A stretch of DNA of 34,079 nt, taken from contig JAFGCB010000042.1 of NCBI GenBank assembly GCA_016932855.1, forward strand, positions 1-34,079. The letters are read 5' to 3'. A program made the translations under genes and the position numbers. Positions 18,342-25,697 of the stretch are shown piece by piece. This DNA comes from Candidatus Omnitrophota bacterium (GTDB lineage: Bacteria > Omnitrophota > Gorgyraeia > Duberdicusellales > Duberdicusellaceae). Position 1 is the stretch's first letter. Each line of letters starts with the position of its first letter. A model generated the notes under the pieces. That model was not told the DNA's origin. It was given only the letters and a program-made list of their open reading frames with translations, and made no database searches.

Positions 18342-19152
18342 AAGAACATTCAGCGGGATAATCTTGGTTGTTTTATCGATCTTCGCTGTTATTTTTAGGC
18401 CTCTGTGTCTTGCGGTCACTACTTTGTTTATTCTCGTAGGGCTCTGGGAGTTTTTTCTTATGATCGAAAATAAACAGGTGCGGCTTTTCAAGATATTTGG
18501 GCTTATTTTGGGGGGGTTAATTCCGGTATCTATTTTCTTTCAGATGCCTATAACCCGCCAGTGGCAGCTTTTTTTCATAGTAACGGGGTTATTTGTCCTT
18601 TTTCTGCTTGAGCTTACTCGAAAGGAGCGGCAGGAGACTATTTTTTCTCTTTCGGGCACGATTTTCGGCGTTCTTTATGTTTCCTGGTGTTTCAGTTTTA
18701 TTATAAGGGTAAGAAATTTAGATGAGGGCGCTTTCCTGCTGGGTTTTTTAGTTCTTGTGGTTAAGTCTCAAGACCTGGGCGCCTATCTAACAGGGATATT
18801 GTTCGGCAAAAACCCCCTCTTAAGAAGAGTAAGCCCTAAGAAGACGGTTGAAGGCTCGATAGGAGGTATTTTGTTCAGCATAGCTTTTGCCTTTATATTT
18901 AGAAGCTTCCTGGACATAAATACTTTCCAAGTTCTAGTCTTAGGATTAATTCTAGGATTCATCGGACAGCTGGGGGATTTATTCGAATCTTTAATAAAGA
19001 GGGATTGTAGCGTTAAGGATTCGGGAAATTTAGTGCCTGGCATGGGCGGAATCTTAGATGTTATTGACAGCCTGATTTTCACCGCACCGGTATTTTATTT
19101 ATATATTACCATGCTTAAAGATATCTCCTTTTATCATTTGTTGTTTAAATGA
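18334..19152 (+). CDS. cdsA: Phosphatidate cytidylyltransferase
   Basis: It makes CDP-diacylglycerol from phosphatidate and CTP, with release of PPi. I start it at the ATG at 18334 (272 residues): it overlaps the uppS stop and has GGAGG at 18318-18322. A TTG at 18295 would add thirteen charged residues. The protein has several transmembrane helices. The C-terminal family signature is recognisable: SLIKRDCSVKDSGNLVPGMGG, then ILDVIDS. It departs from the textbook form, with Met where His is usual in PGHGG and Val where Arg is usual in LDRxDS. I recall similar variants in some PVC-type bacteria but could not check this here. Confidence 0.9.
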   Translation: MYKRTFSGIILVVLSIFAVIFRPLCLAVTTLFILVGLWEFFLMIENKQVRLFKIFGLILGGLIPVSIFFQMPITRQWQLFFIVTGLFVLFLLELTRKERQETIFSLSGTIFGVLYVSWCFSFIIRVRNLDEGAFLLGFLVLVVKSQDLGAYLTGILFGKNPLLRRVSPKKTVEGSIGGILFSIAFAFIFRSFLDINTFQVLVLGLILGFIGQLGDLFESLIKRDCSVKDSGNLVPGMGGILDVIDSLIFTAPVFYLYITMLKDISFYHLLFK

Positions 19153-19173
19153 GCGTTCAGATAATCGCAAATA

Positions 19174-19246
19174 TTCGGGTATCGGCTATTGGGTGTAGGG
19201 TGCCGGGAAGAGAACGATGCCCGATACGCGATACCCGACACCCGAA
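19174..19246. repeat. CCGATACGCGAT element, copy 1
   Basis: GGGTATCGG/GGGTGTAGGG words on the left face CCCGATACGCGATACCCGAC words on the right, with outer arms TTCGGGT (19174-19180) and ACCCGAA (19240-19246). It shares TATTCGGGT, GGGAAGA.AAC and CCGATACGCGAT in the same order with 33287-33331. It lies between cdsA and dxr and ends 19 bases before the dxr start, which has no Shine-Dalgarno sequence. Confidence 0.75.
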
Positions 19247-19265
19247 AGTAGCGGTTTAAAAGAAA

Positions 19266-20408
19266 ATGAAAAAAGTAATTGTTTTGGGTTCGACCGGTTC
19301 TATCGGAACAAACACTTTAGATATAATACGAAGACATCCGGATAAATTTAAAGTCCTTGGGCTTTCCGCTTTTAGCAACGCTGAATTACTTTCCGAGCAG
19401 ATTAAAGAATTTAAGCCTAGATATATAAGCATCTTTGATAAAAACAGATATAAAAAGATTAAGGCTCGCGGTGCATCTAAAATATTTGCCGGCCAAGAGG
19501 GCCTATTAAAGCTGGCTTCAAATAAGTGTGACATATTGGTCATGGGTATAAGCGGTTTCGGGGCGCTTAGGCCTTTGGTTGCCGCTTTAGGCAAGGCAAA
19601 GAGGCTTCTTCTGGCCAACAAAGAAGCTATAATTTCGGCAGGCAGTATTCTTGCTAAAAAGATGAGAAGTTCTTCTACCAGGATTTTTCCCGTGGATAGT
19701 GAAGCCTGGGCGGTAAGCAACCTGCTTGAGGGGACGAGCTTAAACCATATTAATTCCATATATATTACTGCCTCGGGAGGACCTTTCTTTCGTAAGAGCA
19801 GAAACCAGATGAGAAAGGCAGGAATAAAGCAGGTTCTTAAGCATCCCGTATGGAAGATGGGAAAGCGGATCTCGGTAGATTCAGCCACCCTTATGAACAA
19901 GGGCTTTGAAGTAATAGAGATACACCGCCTTTTTGAGATTCCGGTGGAAAAGATAAAAGTTTTAGTTCATCCTCAGTCAGTTATTCATGCCTTCTTAGAG
20001 AAGAATAACGGAAGTCTTTTGTCGTCTTTGTTTTCTGCCGACATGAAAATACCCATAGGAGCATCTTTGGGTAGCCCTACCAATCACTTATATGTAAGAA
20101 ACTTGGATTTGTCGAAGTTAAAGGGCTTGGATTTCTTTAAGCCCGACTATAAAAAATTCCCCCTGCTTAAGCTTGCCTATTTTGTAGCTAAAAGCGGCAG
20201 AAGCTTTCCCGCGGTGCTTGTGGCTTCGGATGAAGAGGCGGTTTCTCTTTTCCTTGAGGGTAAAATAAGTTTCTTGGAGATTTCCAAAATCATCGAGAAA
20301 GTTATTGCTTCTCATAGAGCAAAGGATTTAAACGGCCTGGAAGACGTGTTTTTATGGCAGGCCTGGGCAAAGGATAAAGTAAGGCAGATTGCTTTAAAGA
20401 AAGGTTAA
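19266..20408 (+). CDS. dxr: 1-deoxy-D-xylulose 5-phosphate reductoisomerase
   Basis: It converts DXP to 2-C-methyl-D-erythritol 4-phosphate with NADPH, the first committed MEP-pathway step. It has 380 residues. Visible are the NADPH loop GSTGSIG (8-14), LLANKEAII (115-123), metal-binding Asp144/Glu146 in PVDSE, SGGPF (170-174), His193 in KHPVWKMGK, the SVDSATLMNKGFE loop (203-215) and HPQSVIH. One oddity is that PVDSE is followed by AWAV, where family members normally have HNAI or HSA. The metal ligands remain, so activity is still expected. No Shine-Dalgarno sequence is seen before the ATG. Confidence 0.92.
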   Translation: MKKVIVLGSTGSIGTNTLDIIRRHPDKFKVLGLSAFSNAELLSEQIKEFKPRYISIFDKNRYKKIKARGASKIFAGQEGLLKLASNKCDILVMGISGFGALRPLVAALGKAKRLLLANKEAIISAGSILAKKMRSSSTRIFPVDSEAWAVSNLLEGTSLNHINSIYITASGGPFFRKSRNQMRKAGIKQVLKHPVWKMGKRISVDSATLMNKGFEVIEIHRLFEIPVEKIKVLVHPQSVIHAFLEKNNGSLLSSLFSADMKIPIGASLGSPTNHLYVRNLDLSKLKGLDFFKPDYKKFPLLKLAYFVAKSGRSFPAVLVASDEEAVSLFLEGKISFLEISKIIEKVIASHRAKDLNGLEDVFLWQAWAKDKVRQIALKKG

Positions 20409-20427
20409 CTTTTAGGAGATATTCAAG

Positions 20428-21489
20428 ATGGAAGTTTTGAGGTTTATATTAATATTAGGAGTTTTAATAATTGTTCACGAGTTCGGCCATTTCCTGGCCG
20501 CAAGACGTCTGGGAGTGAAGGTAGATAAATTCGCCATAGGCTTCGGTCCGCCTATATTTAAAAGAAGGATTAAAGATTTCGATTTTCTTATTTGTTCTAT
20601 TCCTTTAGGGGGATATGTAAAGCTTGCCGGGGATAGTCTAACCGAATGCAAGGGTAAATCTTTTGAGTATTTTTCTAAACCTCCCGGGATACGGGCTGTT
20701 ATTGTCGGCATAGGGCCCGTATTTAATTATATCTTAGCCTGGCTTATTTTCGCGGTAATCTTTACTATAGGGTTTGCCAGCCCCGACCCCTCGAGCACGA
20801 TAGGGGAGCTTAAAGAAAATTATCCGGCTCAAGCTTCCGGCTTAAAAGAAGACGATGTCATCGTGGAGATTGATTCTAAGAAAGTTCAGAGCTGGCAGGA
20901 GCTGACAAGTATGATTCATAATTTCCAGGGCCGTTATTTAAATATCAAGGTCAAGCGTGGCAGCCAGGTTATCGATTTTAGGCTAGAGCCAAGAAGAGAG
21001 ACCCAGGAGGTCTTTGGAAAAAAACATGAAGTGTCTTTGATCGGAATAGCACCCAAGGTCTACACTGTAAAGTATCCTTTTTATGAGGCCCTTGGTCAAG
21101 CCGGGATACATATCGTAAAACTCACAATACTTACCCTTAAGGCCCTGTTTCGTATTTTTACCGGTTCCATACCTATAAGGGATTCGTTAGTAGGGCCTTT
21201 CGGTATGTATGTTATAAGCAGCGATGTCGCAAGACTGGGCCTTGTGCCTTTGTTGAGTTTCGTGGGTCTTATAAGCATGAGTCTGGCGATTTTCAACTTT
21301 TTGCCCCTTCCTATTTTAGACGGAGGGCATCTGTTTTTCTTGTTACTGGAGAAGCTTAGAAAAAAGCCTCTGTCTCCCAAGATTGAGGATGTTATAAATC
21401 AAATCGGCTTTGTTTTTCTTGTTATTTTAGGGATTTTTGTGCTCTACAATGATTTTTTACGGTTCGGCCCGAAATTGTTTGGCAAATAG
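20428..21489 (+). CDS. rseP: RIP metalloprotease RseP (site-2 protease)
   Basis: A 353-residue intramembrane zinc protease. The HEFGH zinc site is at residues 17-21 in the first membrane helix, and the third ligand Asp298 is in LPILDGGH of a late helix. One PDZ domain lies between (about 122-190, STIGELKENYPAQASGLKEDD). E. coli RseP has two PDZ domains; one is usual for shorter homologues. It cleaves membrane-bound anti-sigma factors or remnant signal peptides. It sits 19 bases after dxr and 40 bases before ispG, the common dxr-rseP-ispG-proS order. AGGAG at 20414-20418 supports the start. Confidence 0.94.
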   Translation: MEVLRFILILGVLIIVHEFGHFLAARRLGVKVDKFAIGFGPPIFKRRIKDFDFLICSIPLGGYVKLAGDSLTECKGKSFEYFSKPPGIRAVIVGIGPVFNYILAWLIFAVIFTIGFASPDPSSTIGELKENYPAQASGLKEDDVIVEIDSKKVQSWQELTSMIHNFQGRYLNIKVKRGSQVIDFRLEPRRETQEVFGKKHEVSLIGIAPKVYTVKYPFYEALGQAGIHIVKLTILTLKALFRIFTGSIPIRDSLVGPFGMYVISSDVARLGLVPLLSFVGLISMSLAIFNFLPLPILDGGHLFFLLLEKLRKKPLSPKIEDVINQIGFVFLVILGIFVLYNDFLRFGPKLFGK

Positions 21490-21529
21490 CCGATTTTGCT
21501 AAAGAGGCTGTCGAGCAGAGCGAGATAAT

Positions 21530-22567
21530 ATGAAGAGTGTTGTTAGAGTAGGAAGCTTAAAGATAGGCGCTAATAATCCGGTGGTCGTAAAGGGGATGAT
21601 TAAGTCATCCTTTGATGACCGGGCTGGCCTTATAAAGGAAGCCAAGGCTTTGGAGAAAGAAGGTTGCCAGATTCTAAGGATAGCCATAGAGAAGAAACAG
21701 GATGCGCAGATTATAGATATCTTGAAAAGCAGGATTAATATCCCTGTTGAGGCAGATATACATTTTGATTACCGGCTCGCTATTCTAAGCCTGGAAAAAG
21801 GGGTAGATTGCTTAAGGCTTAATCCTTTAAATATAAATAAACTCAAGCAGATAAGGCAAGTGGTGGCTCTAGCTAAAGATAAGGATATACCCATAAGAGT
21901 AGGGGTTAATTCCGGAGGCTTTAAAGGAAAGAGGTCAGAAGATCTGCTTGTATCGAGCATGGCAAAAGAGATTTTTTCTTATATAAAAATAATGGAGAAT
22001 TTGAAATTTAAAAAGATAATGGTTTCGGCTAAGGCCCCTTCTGCACGGGTAACTCTTAAGGTTAATCAGCTGCTTTATAAAAAGCTGGATTATCCTATTC
22101 ATTTAGGCCTAACCGCCACCGGGCCTTTTTATGAGGGTTTGATTAAAAGCTCCATAACTTTGGGTATTTTACTCTATCAAGGCATAGGCAGCGCTTTAAG
22201 AGTTTCTTTAAACTCCAGCTCCCTGGAGGAAGTAAAAGCAGCCAAGGTTATCCTTCAGTCTTTGGGGCTTGGGTTTTTTTATCCCGAGATAATATCCTGT
22301 CCTACCTGTTCGCGTTGCAAGGTGGATTTGCGGGCAAAGGTTGAAAAATTCAAAAAAATCCTTAATAGTAACAGCAATAACTCTTATAATAAGAAGGTGA
22401 AGATTGCTTTGATGGGTTGCCCGGTAAATGGGCCGGGCGAAGCTTCAAGCGCGGATATCGGTATTGCTTTCGGAAAAAACTACGGTGTTTTATTTAAAGA
22501 GGGCAGGCCCATTAAGCGGATAGGGCATAAGCTCTATAGCAAGGTTCTTTTAGACAGCCTTAAGTAG
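21530..22567 (+). CDS. ispG: 4-hydroxy-3-methylbut-2-enyl diphosphate synthase (GcpE)
   Basis: This [4Fe-4S] enzyme makes HMBPP in the penultimate MEP step. It has 345 residues. Cluster ligands are visible as Cys257 and Cys260 in ISCPTC, Cys297 and Glu304 in MGCPVNGPGEA. The TIM-barrel motifs EADIHFDYRLA (74-84) and GVDCLRLNPLNI (91-102) are conserved. Near the N-terminus the usual VQSMTNT is replaced by VKGMIKSSF, a clear departure from the family in a substrate-site loop. Together with dxr and uppS it ties this cluster to isoprenoid synthesis. Only a weak GAGCGAG-like sequence precedes the ATG. Confidence 0.93.
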   Translation: MKSVVRVGSLKIGANNPVVVKGMIKSSFDDRAGLIKEAKALEKEGCQILRIAIEKKQDAQIIDILKSRINIPVEADIHFDYRLAILSLEKGVDCLRLNPLNINKLKQIRQVVALAKDKDIPIRVGVNSGGFKGKRSEDLLVSSMAKEIFSYIKIMENLKFKKIMVSAKAPSARVTLKVNQLLYKKLDYPIHLGLTATGPFYEGLIKSSITLGILLYQGIGSALRVSLNSSSLEEVKAAKVILQSLGLGFFYPEIISCPTCSRCKVDLRAKVEKFKKILNSNSNNSYNKKVKIALMGCPVNGPGEASSADIGIAFGKNYGVLFKEGRPIKRIGHKLYSKVLLDSLK

Positions 22568-22571
22568 CTTC

Positions 22572-22750
22572 TACGAATTACGAATTTATTACGAATATAC
22601 TAATTTGTTGTAAAATCGGCTCTTTTTTGTTCGGTAGTTATTCGTAGTTATTAATAGTTATTTATTGTTGTTGGGTGCATTGCTGGTTATAGCAAATACA
22701 ACGTGTAACCATTATTAACTGCCAGTAACCATTAGTAGCCTTTAGTAACC
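22572..22750. repeat. Mixed TACGAAT and AGTAACC word array
   Basis: TACGAAT occurs three times (22572, 22579, 22590) plus a TACTAAT, with one inverted ATTCGTA at 22640. Overlapping it are three AGTTATT words (22636, 22646, 22656), then TGTAACC, AGTAACC, AGTAGCC and AGTAACC (22704-22750), which are the inverted form of the second family. The array fills the ispG-proS gap of 197 bases and stops 15 bases before the proS ATG. Confidence 0.8.
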
Positions 22751-22764
22751 ATATTAATAAAGAT

Positions 22765-24000
22765 ATGTTGTTTTCAGAGTATTTTGTCCCTACTTTAAGA
22801 GAGGTAAAAGAGGAAAGCTTATCTTTTAGACTGTCCTTAAAGGCGGGCTTGATCGCAGCGCTTGCCTCCGGAATATATTCTTATCTTCCTTTGGGTTTAA
22901 GGGTCTTAAAGAAGATAGAAGCTATTATAAGAAAGCATATGGATAATACCGGAGCCTTGGAAGTCTTGCTCCCCGCTCTTCAGCCTTTGGATTTATGGAA
23001 GAAGACCCAGCGGGACGAACTTTTGGCTGAAGTTATGGTTAGGTTTCAAGACAGGCGCGGCCGGAAATTATGCCTGGGCCCTACGCATGAGGAAGTAATA
23101 ACCGATCTGGTAGCCCGTTTTGTTTCTTCGTACAAGCAGCTTCCTTTAATCCTTTATCAGATTCAGACAAAATTTAGAGATGAAGTAAGGCCCAGGGCAG
23201 GTTTAATACGAAGCTGCGAGTTTGTAATGAAGGACGCCTACAGTTTTGATATAGATGAAAAAAACCTTCAGAAGAATTACCAGAATATGTATTCGGCCTA
23301 CAACAGCATATTTTCCGAGTGTGGCCTTAGGACTATAGCGATGGAGGCCGACCCCGGATTTATAGGCGGAAGCATCTCCCATGAGTTTTTAGCCGAAGGC
23401 CCTTCCGGAGAAGACGTAGTGTTTTTTTGCGATAAGTGCAATATCTATTTTAAGGAAAAAGAGGAATGCCCCCAATGCAATAGCAGAAAGTTTAAGGAAA
23501 AGAGAGCCTTAGAACTGGGCCATATCTTTAACTTAGGGACAAAATATTCAGAGAAGCTGGATGCGTTTTTCTTGGATAAAGAAGGAAGGCGCAGCCCGGT
23601 TATTATGGGTTGTTACGGAATAGGAGTAAGTAGAATAATCTCGGCTGTTATTGAGCAGAATTGCGATAAAGAAGGGATTATTTGGCCTAAGGAGATATCC
23701 CCCTTTGACCTTGAGCTTGTTTGTTTAAACTCCGACGATAAAGATTTGTTTTCTTTTTCGAGCCGGATTTACCGGATTTTGAGCGATAAGGGCTTAGAGG
23801 TTTTATTTGATCAGCGAGCCGAATCAATAGGGGTAAAACTTAACGATGCCTATCTTTTAGGCATGCCTTACCTTGTTATTGTAGGCAGGAAAAATTTTCT
23901 TGAAGGTAAAATAGAAATAATTACAAGGAGCAACAAAGAGCGTATTTTAGTGGATAAGGAAAGACTGGTCGAAGCATTGAGCGAACTAACCGATAAATAA
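22765..24000 (+). CDS. proS: Prolyl-tRNA synthetase without the INS editing domain
   Basis: A class II ProRS of 411 residues. The N-terminus (FVPTLREV, SGIYSYLPLGLRVLKKIE), motif 2 (FRDEVRPR at 137-144) and motif 3 (GCYGIGVSR at 282-290) identify the family, and an anticodon-binding domain ends it. The usual bacterial enzyme (about 570 residues) has an editing domain of about 180 residues between motifs 2 and 3. Here that stretch is replaced by about 35 residues with CDKC (222-225) and CPQC (235-238), a zinc-ribbon-like pair. Motif 2 also reads RSCEF where RSREF is usual. Mischarged Ala-tRNA(Pro) would need a separate editing protein. No Shine-Dalgarno sequence is seen. Confidence 0.93.
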   Translation: MLFSEYFVPTLREVKEESLSFRLSLKAGLIAALASGIYSYLPLGLRVLKKIEAIIRKHMDNTGALEVLLPALQPLDLWKKTQRDELLAEVMVRFQDRRGRKLCLGPTHEEVITDLVARFVSSYKQLPLILYQIQTKFRDEVRPRAGLIRSCEFVMKDAYSFDIDEKNLQKNYQNMYSAYNSIFSECGLRTIAMEADPGFIGGSISHEFLAEGPSGEDVVFFCDKCNIYFKEKEECPQCNSRKFKEKRALELGHIFNLGTKYSEKLDAFFLDKEGRRSPVIMGCYGIGVSRIISAVIEQNCDKEGIIWPKEISPFDLELVCLNSDDKDLFSFSSRIYRILSDKGLEVLFDQRAESIGVKLNDAYLLGMPYLVIVGRKNFLEGKIEIITRSNKERILVDKERLVEALSELTDK

Positions 24001-24031
24001 TTTTTATCCCTAGAGCTTTTTAGGAAAGGCG

Positions 24032-24511
24032 ATGGAAATCAAAGAGAAAGAAAACCTGCTTAAAAGCACGATAATTCCTTACCTCGAGAAAGAAGGCATT
24101 GAGGTCTTTGAACTGAAGTTTTTTTATAGTTCCGGAAAACCCCTTTTAAGAATTCTGGTTGATTTTCCTGAGGGTGGCATAACTATCGATGATTGTAGCT
24201 TGCTAAACAAGAAATTATCTGATTACTTGGAAGGCCAGAATTTTCTGGAAGGAAGTTTTGTTCTTGAGGTTTCTTCCCCGGGAGTAAACAGAGACCTTTC
24301 TACTTTTAAGGATTTCTTGCGAGTAAAGCAAAAATCGGTCTCGCTGTGGCTTAGCCAAGAGTTTGAAGGCAGGCTTCATTATGACGGAAAAGTCCTGGAT
24401 GTGGATTCAGACAAAAAGGTTTTGTTTCTAGAGTTGGATAACAACAAAAGCATTACTTTGCCTTTAAATTTTATTAAAAAAGGTAAGGAACGAATCATTG
24501 AAATGAGGTAA
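24032..24511 (+). CDS. rimP: Ribosome maturation factor RimP
   Basis: A 159-residue protein of normal RimP length and architecture. The N-terminal alpha/beta domain contains LKFFYSSGKPLLRILVD, GGITIDDCSLLNKKLSDYL and the very conserved VLEVSSPGVNRDL. The C-terminal SH3-like barrel has GKVLDVDSDKKVLFLEL. It acts in assembly of the 30S subunit. rimP-nusA-infB is a classic operon, and nusA begins three bases after the rimP stop. AGGAAAGG precedes the ATG. Confidence 0.94.
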   Translation: MEIKEKENLLKSTIIPYLEKEGIEVFELKFFYSSGKPLLRILVDFPEGGITIDDCSLLNKKLSDYLEGQNFLEGSFVLEVSSPGVNRDLSTFKDFLRVKQKSVSLWLSQEFEGRLHYDGKVLDVDSDKKVLFLELDNNKSITLPLNFIKKGKERIIEMR

Positions 24512-24514
24512 GAC

Positions 24515-25657
24515 ATGAACGGAGAATTGTTAGCGATATTGGATCAGATGGAGAGAGAAAAGGGCATTGACAAGGAGAAGCTTCTTGAAGCCATAGAGCA
24601 AGCATTGATCATTGCTGCTAAGAAGATTGCCAAGATAACTAATCCTGACGCGGAGATTTCTGTCAAAATAGATAGAAGCACGGGGAAGATTAGAGCCTTT
24701 GTGGGAGATGAGGAAGTGCTTTCTGAAAGCCTTGCCAGGATTGCCGCTCAAACCGCCAAACAGGTAATAATACAAAAGATTAGAGAGGCGGAAAAAGAAG
24801 TTGTCTTTAACGACTTTAAGGACAAGGTAGGAGACCTGATATCAGGCACTGCCTATAGATTTGAAAAAAACGGCATAATTTTAGATCTTTTGGGAAAAGC
24901 TGAAGCGATTATACCCAAAAGGGAGCTTTCTCCACTTGACGGTTTTAAATTGGGAGAAAGGATAAAAGCGTATTGTCTTGAGGTGAAAAGAGAAAAAGGA
25001 CCTCAAGTCGTAGCTTCCCGCAGGGCCGCCGGATTTGTTAAGAAATTATTCGAATTGGAGGTTCCTGAAATATATGAAGGTATTGTGGAGATAAAGTCAG
25101 TGGCAAGAGACGCCGGCGATAGGACCAAGATAGCGGTATATTCTAAAGATGAAAAGGTAGACTGCGTGGGGGCCTGTGTAGGCATGCGGGGTTCCCGGGT
25201 AAAGAGTATTGTTCAGGAGCTGAGGGGCGAGAAGATCGATATAGTAAGATATGCGGATGATGCCGAGACTTTCATAAAAGCTTCGCTTTCGCCTTCGCAG
25301 GTAGGAAGAATAGTCTTGAATAAAGAAAAAAAGAGGGCATTGGTTGTGGTCAGTAAAGATCAGCTTTCTCTGGCTATCGGCAAGGGCGGACAGAATGTAA
25401 GGCTGGCTTCACGGCTTACCGGATGGGAGTTAGATGTAAGGTCAAAAGAAGAAATAAAAGAAGAAATCGATGAACTCAATAAACTTAAAGGCATCGGCAA
25501 GCAGACGGTAAATAATTTAATAAAAGCGGGATTTCAGAATATGCGGTCTATAGCCGAAGCGGAAGCTTCAGAGCTGTCGGAGATAAAGGGCATAGGAAAA
25601 AAGAAGGCTAAGGAGATTGTAGAACAGGCAAGAAAAATATTGGAGCAAGGGCAGTAG
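24515..25657 (+). CDS. nusA: Transcription termination/antitermination factor NusA
   Basis: A 380-residue NusA. The N-terminal RNA-polymerase-binding domain (LLAILDQMEREKGIDKEKLL) is followed by an S1 domain (about 105-175), the linker KKLFELEVPEIYEGIVEIKS, and KH1 with VDCVGACVGMRGSRVKSI. KH2 contains LAIGKGGQNVRLASRLTGW. The C-terminus (about 312-380) is a helix-hairpin-helix pair (KLKGIGKQTVNNLIKAGF and IKGIGKKKAKEIVEQ) instead of the acidic repeats of E. coli NusA. It modulates pausing, termination and antitermination. The start follows the rimP stop by three bases, with GAGGT nearby, and the gene is probably co-transcribed with infB. Confidence 0.95.
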   Translation: MNGELLAILDQMEREKGIDKEKLLEAIEQALIIAAKKIAKITNPDAEISVKIDRSTGKIRAFVGDEEVLSESLARIAAQTAKQVIIQKIREAEKEVVFNDFKDKVGDLISGTAYRFEKNGIILDLLGKAEAIIPKRELSPLDGFKLGERIKAYCLEVKREKGPQVVASRRAAGFVKKLFELEVPEIYEGIVEIKSVARDAGDRTKIAVYSKDEKVDCVGACVGMRGSRVKSIVQELRGEKIDIVRYADDAETFIKASLSPSQVGRIVLNKEKKRALVVVSKDQLSLAIGKGGQNVRLASRLTGWELDVRSKEEIKEEIDELNKLKGIGKQTVNNLIKAGFQNMRSIAEAEASELSEIKGIGKKKAKEIVEQARKILEQGQ

Positions 25658-25697
25658 CTTAAAGTTCTACTAACTCGGAAGGGGTTGTAGTAATAGT

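Noticed and set aside
22568-22764. T-box leader of proS
   Set aside because: The gap consists of TACGAAT and AGTAACC words. I found no T-box motif or terminator/antiterminator pair there, nor before trpS.
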